A stretch of 64,000 nt of DNA from Bdellovibrionales bacterium. Its GTDB lineage: Bacteria; Bdellovibrionota; Bdellovibrionia; Bdellovibrionales; UBA1609. Position 1 is the stretch's first letter, and each line of letters starts with the position of its first letter. The translations under genes were made by a program, and so were the position numbers. The stretch is taken from contig JADJVA010000020.1 in NCBI GenBank assembly GCA_016716765.1, positions 62,001 through 126,000 of the forward strand, given 5' to 3'. Below are positions 1 to 7,696 of this stretch, in pieces. The notes under the pieces are model-generated. The model was not told the origin of the DNA. It saw only the letters and a program-made list of their open reading frames with translations, and did no database searches.

Positions 1-666
1 GCTCTGGGTTCTCAGGGAGATATTTTGGATATCAGCCCAACGAAGGAACTCATTGTCCAAGTTTCTGCGCCTGAGATAGACCCTATCAAATTGGGTAACG
101 AGAGCACTGACCTCGTCTCAAAATTGAATCTGGAAAAAGATATTCTGATCAGGTGGGCCAAAACTCCCATGGCAAGTAGCTATCGCATTATCTCGGGCGA
201 AAAAAAGCATCTTAACCAGAAGAAATGAGTTTTTTCTGCCACTGCCCCCAATCGAGAATCAGAAGTGAAAATAGCCGCTGTCGATGAATTCGGAGCTGTT
301 ATCAGTGATTTTTCGAAGGAGCGTATTTATTACCAGCGCAGTCTTATCTTAAAGCCCCCCACCCTTCTGCGACCTGCCTCCCGAACAACTCTGCTCTCCT
401 TTGACCCGCAGCAAGTAAATCCTCTTCTCTTTTCCTGGATGAAAGTGCCAGAAGTCGGAGAATACGAGATTCAGATAGCCCGAGATCCACTGTTTGAGAA
501 GATCATTTTTACCGCAAAGACGATGACAAACAGGCTCATTTTCAAAGGTATCCTGTCTGAAAGTGAAACCTATTGGCGCATAAGATCTCTGTTTGAAGCA
601 AATGTCTCAAACTGGTCTGAAACGAGCAGCTTCCAAGTTCAAGGACCGGAGGCAGAGGGCATATAA
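1..666 (+). pseudogene. Fn3-like/FecR-type surface protein, 3' part, reading frame damaged
   Basis: The gene is cut by the window edge. One frame reads through from base 1, meets a TGA at 226-228, and resumes in the same frame to the stop at 664-666. The part after about base 330 looks like an Fn3-type beta-sandwich (WMKVPEVGEYEIQIARDP, then TYWRIRS and SFQV strands). Between about 183 and 255 the next frame (+1) reads SRAKKSILTRRNEFFLPLPP, which fits the domain better than the frame containing the stop. Two compensating indels in a short interval therefore explain the stop better than a single nonsense change. The run of A around 200-207 and the C5 run around 245-249 are candidate sites. Function is unknown; similar domains occur in FecR-type envelope proteins of predatory bacteria. 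Confidence 0.5.
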
Positions 667-792
667 AGCCGATCTAAAATCAAAATCAAAATCAAAAATA
701 TATGCGGAAATCTCAATAAGACTCAATTTATAGAAGAAAATTTCATCGAGCTCACATCTCCTCCCGCATAGTCTTTGGTCCGATAAATCAAT

Positions 793-2073
793 ATGCTGAG
801 AACTTGGATCGTCTTCATTTTATTTCCGCTTTTTATCTTCGGTTGCAGCGCCAAGAAGGAAATCTCAGGCTTTCTGGGTGACACCACGCCGACAACCGCG
901 CCGACGACCGAGCCGACTCCCGTGAATTTGGGAAATTTTGCAATCACAGGAGTCTCCGGCGGAACTGATGTGACAAAGGATGCTTGGCTCAATGGCAACA
1001 GTGCCAATCCTTCCATCTCTTGGACTGCTTCCTCAAACGCCTCCTCGTATGACATCACTGTTTATGAATACGATGGAAGCACGACCAAATGTAGCCTGGT
1101 CAACGTTTCGACCTTAAGTAATGACTTTTCCTCTTGTGCTCTGACAGACCAAACTTCCTACAAAATCAAAGTCACAGCCAAGACCTCAGGAGATTCAATA
1201 AAGCAAGCAGATAACAATTTCTATGTCTTCACATATTATTCTTTACCGGTAGGAGATAATAGCGTCTTTTCGACGACAACCATTCCCGGCGGTCTCGAGG
1301 CAGTTGATAACCAGTCGGTCGAATTGGGAATGAAGTTTCAGTCAGATATCAACGGCTATATTCTTGGCGTGAGATTTTACAAAGGAATAAATAACATTGG
1401 AGTTCACAGTGGCACTCTCTGGAATAGCGCTGGAACTTCGCTCGCTACAGTTAACTTTTCGGGAGAAACAGCTTCGGGATGGCAACAGCAATTATTCGCC
1501 ACCCCTGTGGCGATTTCAGCTAATACGACCTATGTCATATCCTATCATGCCCCTCTTGGCCTATATTCTTATGATCACAACGGCTTTGCTGCCGATGTTG
1601 CAAACTCTCCCTTGCGGGGACTTGCAGATGGGTTCGATGGAGACAATGGACTCTTTTTATACGATCCACTTTCGGTCTTTCCGACCAACACATTTAATAA
1701 ATCCAATTACTATGTCGACGTTGTTTTCGGACTTCCTTTTAACACAGCTCCACTGCCTTTTTTGATCACCGGAATCACGGGAGGCACTGATGTTGTCCTT
1801 GATGACCAACTTCAAGATGTCGTCGCAGGTCCAATATTGAATTGGGCTGATACGGTGGGCGAGACTTCCTACGACGTCACTATCTTTGCTGACGATGGAA
1901 CGACCGTGATCTGCGCCACGGTGAATGTTCCTGCGGATGCGACTCAATATAATTTTGCTTCTTGTACTCTCCCACAAAACACCTACTACAAAGCCAAAAT
2001 TATCGCAATTGATGCGGCTGGAACCACCAAAGTGGCGACGAATGCTCTATATCGATTCTTCGCTCCACCCTGA
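793..2073 (+). CDS. Lipoprotein with DUF4082 domain between two Fn3-like repeats
   Basis: A 426-residue protein with a lipoprotein signal (hydrophobic segment, then FIFGC, lipid Cys at about residue 18), followed by a Thr/Pro-rich linker (TTPTTAPTTEPTP). Two homologous beta-sandwich modules, each opening with an ITG[VI][ST]GGTDV motif, lie near residues 50-140 and 325-425. Between them, residues about 150-315 match the DUF4082 pattern (LGMKFQSDINGYILGVRFYK, GTLWNSAGTSLATV, YVISYHAP). DUF4082 domains are otherwise found in secreted carbohydrate-associated proteins. It is probably anchored to the outer membrane and exposed. No strong Shine-Dalgarno was seen before the ATG, but the signal peptide supports this start. 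Ligand unknown. Confidence 0.75.
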   Translation: MLRTWIVFILFPLFIFGCSAKKEISGFLGDTTPTTAPTTEPTPVNLGNFAITGVSGGTDVTKDAWLNGNSANPSISWTASSNASSYDITVYEYDGSTTKCSLVNVSTLSNDFSSCALTDQTSYKIKVTAKTSGDSIKQADNNFYVFTYYSLPVGDNSVFSTTTIPGGLEAVDNQSVELGMKFQSDINGYILGVRFYKGINNIGVHSGTLWNSAGTSLATVNFSGETASGWQQQLFATPVAISANTTYVISYHAPLGLYSYDHNGFAADVANSPLRGLADGFDGDNGLFLYDPLSVFPTNTFNKSNYYVDVVFGLPFNTAPLPFLITGITGGTDVVLDDQLQDVVAGPILNWADTVGETSYDVTIFADDGTTVICATVNVPADATQYNFASCTLPQNTYYKAKIIAIDAAGTTKVATNALYRFFAPP

Positions 2074-2218
2074 CTCTCCCCCACCAGGTATGAGAAAATA
2101 TGAACCCGGTCGTCTTGCAGGATCAATGAATCAATGCTCTGCGAGTTGAAATTCATTGGAATTTCGGTGTAGTGTCCTCCACTCAATTTTATATTCTCAA
2201 CAAAAAGGGTGGTAGACC

Positions 2219-2971
2219 ATGGATAAAGCTTATAAACTCGTTTTGCTTCGTCACGGTGAAAGCACTTGGAACAGCGAAAACCGCTTTACGGGATGGACCG
2301 ACGTAGACCTCTCTGAAAAAGGTCGGGTTGAGGCCAGACAAGCTGGACAGCTTCTCAAGAACGAAAAATATGAGTTCGATTTTGTATTCACCTCAGTTCT
2401 GAAGAGAGCGATTCGCACTCTATGGACCGTGCTAGATGAAACCGATCAAATGTGGCTCCCCGTTGTCAAGAGTTGGCGTCTGAATGAACGTCATTACGGC
2501 AGCCTCCAGGGACTCAATAAGATCGAAACGACCGAAAAATATGGAGAGAATCAAGTTTTTACTTGGAGAAGGAGCTTTGATATCCCTCCTGATGCCTTGA
2601 TTCCCTCCGACCCCAGACATCCCTCTCAAGATCGCCGATACAAAGAGGTTGATCAAAAGGATTTACCGGCCACAGAAGCTCTCAAACACTGCCAAGACAG
2701 GGTCCTGCCTTTTTGGAATTCAGAGATCGCCCCGGCCATCAAAAGTGGAAAAAGAGTTCTCATCGTGGCCCATGGAAACAGCCTTCGAGCTCTGGTTAAA
2801 CACCTCGACAAAGTCTCTGATGAGGCAATTGCCGATTTGAATATTCCAACAGGCATACCCCTTGTTTACGAGCTAGACAAAGGTCTTAAGCCACTGAGGC
2901 ACTATTACCTCGGAGATCCCGAGGCAGCCGAAAAAGCCGCCAAAGCCGTTGCCAATCAGTCCAAAAAATAG
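2219..2971 (+). CDS. gpmA: 2,3-bisphosphoglycerate-dependent phosphoglycerate mutase
   Basis: Interconverts 3-phosphoglycerate and 2-phosphoglycerate in glycolysis and gluconeogenesis in the cytoplasm. The N-terminus carries the histidine-phosphatase signature LLRHGESTWN (phospho-acceptor His12), followed by NRFTGWTDVDLSEKG, the mid-protein ERHYGSLQGLNK and the second catalytic histidine in VAHGNSLRALVKHL. The length (250 aa) is that of the dPGM family. The ATG follows a GGTGG-containing leader at the right distance. It is a single-gene unit. Confidence 0.95.
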   Translation: MDKAYKLVLLRHGESTWNSENRFTGWTDVDLSEKGRVEARQAGQLLKNEKYEFDFVFTSVLKRAIRTLWTVLDETDQMWLPVVKSWRLNERHYGSLQGLNKIETTEKYGENQVFTWRRSFDIPPDALIPSDPRHPSQDRRYKEVDQKDLPATEALKHCQDRVLPFWNSEIAPAIKSGKRVLIVAHGNSLRALVKHLDKVSDEAIADLNIPTGIPLVYELDKGLKPLRHYYLGDPEAAEKAAKAVANQSKK

Positions 2972-3301
2972 AAAATGCAGAGCCTATATGTCAATTCGGG
3001 TGGCGTAGGTGGCTTTTGGCGAGTGGAGCCGTACGCCTGCCCCAAAGGCGATTTCCCCCAAAAATGGCAAAAAACACCAAAGCGCGCCAAAATACACCCG
3101 CCGCCCCCCGGTTTTCAATTTATTTGGCCAAGCGTCGTCGGCGCAGCACCAAAGATAAACTTTTTTTAAAGGAGGGGGTTGTCCCAATTTGGTGGGTCAT
3201 GTTATTCCTCCTTCTGTAAGTAGAACGGCTTCTAAATGACAGTCCTGGCAATGGTTGCCTTGGTCCTCTTTAGTGGCGCACCCGGCATTAATGGAGGCTT
3301 T
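2972..3301. other. Non-coding interval before the RRM gene
   Basis: 330 bases without a convincing gene. The first half is C-rich on the + strand and has only short overlapping frames with no family signal. The second half is a likely long 5' leader for the RNA-binding protein gene: AAGGAGG at 3169-3175 can pair with CCTCCTT at 3207-3213. No clear terminator for gpmA is visible. Long structured leaders are common for cold-inducible RNA-binding genes, but the regulatory role here is an inference. Confidence 0.4.
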
Positions 3302-3652
3302 ATGGGTAAAAAACTCTACGTTGGCAATCTTTCTTATTCAACAACTGACCAGGAGTTGGCTGATCTTTTTTCTCAGTGCGGAAATGTTGATTCTGCTCGT
3401 GTGATTATGGATCGTGATTCTGGTCGCAGCAAGGGTTTTGGGTTTGTGGAAATGTCTAGCGACAATGAAGCAAATTCGGCCATTGAAAAGCTGAATGGAT
3501 CCGACTTCGGCGGACGCAATCTGACTGTTAACGAAGCTCGTCCTCAGGCTCCCCGCAGCGGCGGTGGTGGTGGCGGCGGCGGCGGTTATGGAGGCGGCGG
3601 CGGTGGCGGCGGACGCGGTGGACGCGGCGGTGGTGGCGGCGGACGCTACTAA
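3302..3652 (+). CDS. Glycine-rich RRM RNA-binding protein
   Basis: A 116-residue protein with a single RNA-recognition motif at residues 1-80. RNP2 is KLYVGNL near the N-terminus and RNP1 is SKGFGFVEM near residue 45. A C-terminal tail of about 30 residues is almost entirely Gly with a few Arg and Tyr, as in bacterial RRM proteins of the cyanobacterial Rbp type, which bind RNA and are often cold-induced. The start was set at 3302 because GGAGGC lies just upstream and the RRM begins immediately; the open frame extends further upstream without homology. An intrinsic terminator follows. Confidence 0.9.
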   Translation: MGKKLYVGNLSYSTTDQELADLFSQCGNVDSARVIMDRDSGRSKGFGFVEMSSDNEANSAIEKLNGSDFGGRNLTVNEARPQAPRSGGGGGGGGGYGGGGGGGGRGGRGGGGGGRY

Positions 3653-3684
3653 TCCTTGACCAAATTGATTGTTTAATTCGTAAA

Positions 3685-3708
3685 CCCCAGAATCCTCTGG
3701 GGTTTTTT
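3685..3708 (+). terminator. Rho-independent terminator of the RRM gene
   Basis: Stem CCCCAG / CTGGGG with a 6-base loop, followed by six T, 33 bases after the RRM stop codon. The next gene is on the opposite strand. Confidence 0.85.
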
Positions 3709-3736
3709 ATTTGAAATTCATTTGAGATTTTTTTGT

Positions 3737-4363
3737 CTAGTTGGAAATTGAATCTATTCCAAGTGTCTTATCTGCACGAATTTGGAAATGCAATTCCACT
3801 TTATCAGCAACGCTTGCCAAAATACCCATACCGAGCTTTGGAGGGGAAATTCCCAGTTCAGTAAATTTCCTTGTGACCGACCCATTTGCAATCTGGATGT
3901 TATTTTTAGAATCCACAGTAACGTTTGCTGACACGGGAAATGACGAGCCTCCAATCTCCAAATTTCCCTCTAATAAAAAAATCTTCTTATCCAACAAAGC
4001 CTGCCACTCTGGCTTGGAGCGTCCTGAAGTTTTGAAGCTTATTTGCGGGAAGCTCTCGGCCTTAAGAATTTTTTGAACGTCCCGGTCTCGTTCACTTTCA
4101 CCCGATTCAAAACCGCGAGCCTGAACCTGCATCTCAAAGTGATATTTTTCGTCAATTTCAGGAACAATCTGTGTAGACACCTGGCAGTTATATCCAATGA
4201 CATTAACACGATGTATCATCAAGATTTTCTTTTTTGTTTTATAGGCCACGCAGTGGGAGGTAACGTCAAAAAGAGAGTCGCTTGCCAACCCTAGTTCGGA
4301 CCCAAGACTTAGAGCGAATGCCGCAGCCAAAAAAAACCGTACTTTGATCAGGATGTCAAACAC
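3737..4363 (-). CDS. YceI-family periplasmic protein
   Basis: A 208-residue protein with an N-terminal signal peptide (hydrophobic stretch to about residue 27). The remainder fits the YceI lipocalin-like fold: DVTSHCVAY near the mature N-terminus, the family motif AESFPQISFKT in the middle and LEGNLEIGG later. YceI proteins bind long isoprenoid or other amphiphilic ligands in the periplasm; the ligand here is unknown. It lies 35 bases downstream of a small lipoprotein gene on the same strand and probably shares its transcript. Confidence 0.8.
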   Translation of the reverse strand: MFDILIKVRFFLAAAFALSLGSELGLASDSLFDVTSHCVAYKTKKKILMIHRVNVIGYNCQVSTQIVPEIDEKYHFEMQVQARGFESGESERDRDVQKILKAESFPQISFKTSGRSKPEWQALLDKKIFLLEGNLEIGGSSFPVSANVTVDSKNNIQIANGSVTRKFTELGISPPKLGMGILASVADKVELHFQIRADKTLGIDSISN

Positions 4364-4398
4364 AAAAAACTCCTCAGGATTTCTCAGCGCAATAACAG

Positions 4399-5007
4399 CT
4401 ATTGGGCATTTTTAGATTCAAGCTTTCTGCTATCCACTTTTTGTTGCGCTTCTAGGTCGTGTTTACGTGATGCCATCGCAGCGTCACAGATATCGATTTT
4501 TTCGCTGTACTCATCCTCACGCTTCTGCAAGATCTGTTTGTATTCCTGAAAACGCTTGATTCGGTCTTTGATAAATTCCTCGGAAACCGCGACTATTTTT
4601 TTCTTTTCATCGATGCCTACTTCATATTCAGCTTCTTTGTCAGATACACGGTCCATGGGTTCAGTCCAAATTAACTTTCCATCACCACCATAGGCTTTTG
4701 AAGTCAGTTTTATTCTGCATTGCTTTAGAACCCCATAAAGCCCCTCTGACCCGAATTTTCGATTTCCATAAACACGATCTTCCGTCTCAAAAACTTCGTT
4801 CTGCAACCGACGCAACTCCTCGTTCATGAGGACCTTCTTCTGGACGACAAGATTGCCATCTTTTACCCCAATTTGTTCCTCTCCGCCAACCGAGGAGTTA
4901 TTCTCAATTTCAGTGTCAATTTTTCTTGCACGATTCGGGTTGCTTGCGCAACCAAAACCCAAATAGCCAAAAGTGAGAGACAGGATAAGAATACGCAAAT
5001 TCGTCAT
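4399..5007 (-). CDS. Small lipoprotein of unknown function
   Basis: A 202-residue protein with a lipoprotein signal ending in LGFGC (lipid Cys near residue 20). The start at 5007 was chosen because AGGGG lies upstream and the signal peptide begins there; the open frame extends 35 codons further. The mature part is charged and largely helical, with a Lys/Glu-rich C-terminal third that could form a coiled coil (KRFQEYKQILQKREDEYSEK). No family was recognised. First gene of a two-gene unit with the YceI protein. Confidence 0.7.
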   Translation of the reverse strand: MTNLRILILSLTFGYLGFGCASNPNRARKIDTEIENNSSVGGEEQIGVKDGNLVVQKKVLMNEELRRLQNEVFETEDRVYGNRKFGSEGLYGVLKQCRIKLTSKAYGGDGKLIWTEPMDRVSDKEAEYEVGIDEKKKIVAVSEEFIKDRIKRFQEYKQILQKREDEYSEKIDICDAAMASRKHDLEAQQKVDSRKLESKNAQ

Positions 5008-5211
5008 TGAATTCCCCTTCATATTTTTCCATTTTTTCGGATTTCCCACCCTCACATGGTACCCTAGCCTAAAAATACTGGGAAAGTTCTTTTTCCCAAT
5101 AATACCAAGCACAATTTACTTGAGCTTTTTGTGTTTAAAGTTAATCTTGAAAACGTGCCCAAACACTGATTTTCTCAAAATTTGCACTGAGAATAGCTAC
5201 CGACACTGTGA

Positions 5212-5240
5212 CGCCTGCCCCTCCCCAGGCGGTTAGGGGT
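5212..5240 (+). promoter_or_regulatory. Two mutually exclusive hairpins over the aldehyde dehydrogenase ribosome binding site
   Basis: CGCCTG (5212-5217) can pair with CAGGCG (5226-5231), placing CCCCTCCC in the loop. CCCCT (5218-5222) can instead pair with AGGGG (5235-5239), the likely Shine-Dalgarno of the TTG start at 5246. The pairings are visible in the sequence; regulation is only a possibility. Confidence 0.25.
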
Positions 5241-5245
5241 GATAC

Positions 5246-6613
5246 TTGAGTTCTCTAACTCTAAATCTACAAAACCAAAAGTTTTTTTTCCAAACGGGAA
5301 AGACACTCGATCTCAGATTTCGTCAAGAACAACTTAAAAAAATGGAAAGGGTCCTCATTGCCAATGAAACTCGTCTGCTAAAATCTTTGCATCTCGATTT
5401 AAAGAAATCTAAAACTGAGGCCTGGTCCTCAGAGCTTGCAGTGATCTTGAAAGAACTTCGCTTCGCCCAATCAAAATTGCGATCTTGGGCTCGACCTCGA
5501 AGAGTCGCCATTAGTCCGTTTCTTCAACCAGGAAGAGGATATGTGCTTGCGGAACCCTATGGCCAGGTTCTTATCATGGCCCCCTGGAATTACCCCCTTC
5601 ATCTTTTGTTGTTACCTGCTGTCGGAGCTTTGGCCGCGGGCAATGTTTTGACGCTCAAACCGTCCGAACTAGCTCCACACACCTCGAAGGTCATTCGAGA
5701 GATCATTCAGGAAAACTTTCCCAGCGAATATATTTTAGTCTTAGAGGGCAACTTGGATTTCAGTCAAAAACTCCTTCTGCACCCTTTCGACTATATATTC
5801 TTTACGGGAAGCTCGCGGGTCGGAAAGATGGTCATGTCTGCGGCGGCTCAACATCTCACGCCAGTGACTCTTGAATTGGGAGGGAAGAGTCCCTGTATAG
5901 TCGATGCCACCGCAAACCTTAAGATCGCAGCGCGGCGAATAGCCTGGGGGAAGTTCTATAATGCGGGGCAAACTTGCATCGCTCCCGACTATCTTTTAAT
6001 TCACAAAGACGTGAGGCGCCCATTTCTTCACCTACTCGCCGATTCAATTGAGGAATTCTACACACTTCGTCCCAAAGACAGCCCCGATTACGGGAGAATC
6101 ATCAACAAATCTCATCTCGATCGACTCCTTGGCTATCTCAAAGACGGAGAAGTCCTGCTGGGTGGTGAGTTTGACCATGAATCGAATTATCTTGCACCGA
6201 CGATCATCATCAATCCAGACCGAAACTCTCCTCTCATGCGAGAGGAGATCTTTGGCCCCATCTTGCCCTGTCTCGAATTCTCTCATATCCAAGAAGCTCT
6301 GGAATTGATCCAAACCTGTCCAAAACCACTCGCCCTCTATTTGTTCTCCAGAGACGTTTCCTTACAAACAAAGATCGTCAACCAAGTGCAGTTCGGCGGA
6401 GGCTGCATCAATGATTGCCTTGTTCAAGTCGCATCGCCCTCACTCCCTTTTGGAGGGATAGGATCCAGTGGGATTGGCCAATATCACGGGAAATACACAT
6501 TTGAAACCTTCTCTCATCTCAAAAGCTTGGTAAAGAAATCCACTTGGCTGGACTTCTCCCTTCGATACCCTCCCTATAAAAACAAGTTAAAGTGGTTTCG
6601 GTTTCTTCAATGA
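5246..6613 (+). CDS. Aldehyde dehydrogenase, class 3 / fatty-aldehyde type
   Basis: NAD(P)-dependent oxidation of aldehydes to acids. At 455 residues it has the short class-3 ALDH length. It contains the NAD-binding signature MAPWNYPLHL, the FTGSSRVGK loop, the catalytic Glu in LELGGKSP (about residue 210) and the nucleophilic Cys in GQTCIAPDY (about residue 244). The C-terminal motif LPFGGIGSSGIGQYHGK is characteristic of the class-3 group. The start is a TTG at 5246 preceded by AGGGG. With fadD nearby, a role in fatty aldehyde or lipid metabolism is plausible. Conversion of membrane-derived aldehydes is an inference. Confidence 0.9.
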   Translation: MSSLTLNLQNQKFFFQTGKTLDLRFRQEQLKKMERVLIANETRLLKSLHLDLKKSKTEAWSSELAVILKELRFAQSKLRSWARPRRVAISPFLQPGRGYVLAEPYGQVLIMAPWNYPLHLLLLPAVGALAAGNVLTLKPSELAPHTSKVIREIIQENFPSEYILVLEGNLDFSQKLLLHPFDYIFFTGSSRVGKMVMSAAAQHLTPVTLELGGKSPCIVDATANLKIAARRIAWGKFYNAGQTCIAPDYLLIHKDVRRPFLHLLADSIEEFYTLRPKDSPDYGRIINKSHLDRLLGYLKDGEVLLGGEFDHESNYLAPTIIINPDRNSPLMREEIFGPILPCLEFSHIQEALELIQTCPKPLALYLFSRDVSLQTKIVNQVQFGGGCINDCLVQVASPSLPFGGIGSSGIGQYHGKYTFETFSHLKSLVKKSTWLDFSLRYPPYKNKLKWFRFLQ

Positions 6614-6644
6614 ATCCAAACGAAAAATTTAGAGAAGCCAGAAA

Positions 6645-7484
6645 TTAAGACAACAGAAGAGCAGCAGACACACCTCTGTCTGCCTCAACAAATGAATTTT
6701 TGCGTGTCTCGCGCACAACCAAGTAGGAAAACCGAGTTCCCCAAACACCACGAAGTATTTCGCTCCATTTTTCGGTGAGAACTTCGCCTGAAGTGTTGCC
6801 CATGAGATCATTAAGATAAGTCAACCCATAGGGCTCAATGATATTTTTTCGAACAGTTTCATCCATCTCTCCCCGACTCATCACAAGCCCCGTCTGAATA
6901 TCAGCGGCTCCCTCCACTGTTACCTCAATCCTGTATTCATGCCCATGAAGGGCTGAACACTTATTATAAAGAGCCAGGTTCTCCTCCCAACTCAAGTCAG
7001 GATTGTGATGGCGATGCACCGCCTGCAAGGAATAGGACCTGGTGAGAAACACAATTTCTTTGTCTTCCTCAACCAAAATATCGACCCAGGTCTTCTGTCC
7101 TTCGGAAAGGCGAAGTCGTGCCAACTGCGCTGAAGCTCTCATTTCGTTCAAGGTCTTCTTCATATTTCTGAAGAGGAATCCGGCCAAATTTTCCAAAGTG
7201 GGATTCAAGTCTCGAAACTCCGGAATCCTCTCATGGATGCATTGATGATCAAAAATTGCAGCCTGACTCCAGAGCAACTGATGCATCTCCTCCTCAGATA
7301 GGATCCAACCCGATTCGGAATCGATATTGTCTTCCAGACTGATCCAGAGTTCAAAATTGAACCCCGCAGCTTTTTCTCCTCCACTGGGACCAAAATGGAA
7401 GATATGTTCCACATCGCTCAGGTTCGCTTTTTTACAACGAACTGCCGCGCTAAAAAATACTCGATGACTCTTTACCGATCTCAC
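6645..7484 (-). CDS. Tandem 6-pyruvoyl-tetrahydropterin synthase / QueD-like protein
   Basis: 279 residues, about twice the usual PTPS/QueD length, formed by two PTPS-like halves. The second half (about 145-279) has the first zinc His in SLQAVH (157), Cys176 and the HGHEY zinc pair (180, 182), and the pterin-anchoring Glu in VVRET. Its usual LDH motif reads LTY. The first half (1-143) has lost the zinc ligands and the cysteine (FSAAVR, AAGFNF) but keeps FDH (79-80) and NPTLENLA. The family makes 6-carboxy- or 6-pyruvoyl-tetrahydropterin from dihydroneopterin triphosphate. The protein may build one composite active site from complementary halves (see findings). GTG start at 7484. No other queuosine or folate gene is adjacent. 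Confidence 0.8.
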   Translation of the reverse strand: MRSVKSHRVFFSAAVRCKKANLSDVEHIFHFGPSGGEKAAGFNFELWISLEDNIDSESGWILSEEEMHQLLWSQAAIFDHQCIHERIPEFRDLNPTLENLAGFLFRNMKKTLNEMRASAQLARLRLSEGQKTWVDILVEEDKEIVFLTRSYSLQAVHRHHNPDLSWEENLALYNKCSALHGHEYRIEVTVEGAADIQTGLVMSRGEMDETVRKNIIEPYGLTYLNDLMGNTSGEVLTEKWSEILRGVWGTRFSYLVVRETRKNSFVEADRGVSAALLLS

Positions 7485-7696
7485 TCAAGTGGTCCCATTT
7501 TGTGACTGTTCGGAAATCACTTTCTTTTGTTTACACCTGTCTGTCTTATCACTTTGATTTTCGAGATCCAATCAGCCACGAGTATTAGCTGCTCCGTGCC
7601 ATGTCGTTTTTGTTTTCGCTCATCCTGGCACATGGTAGTCTCTCCGAGTTGCTACGCAGACATTTGGACTCAACAGATTTTCAAGAGGTTACCGCC

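Noticed and set aside
723..1058. Leftward frame of 111 codons opposite the DUF4082 lipoprotein
   Set aside because: No start signal, no domain and it lies opposite a clearly coding gene.
2975..3219. Several short overlapping frames in the C-rich gap before the RRM gene
   Set aside because: Three frames are open only because the region is C-rich; no ribosome binding site or homology is apparent.
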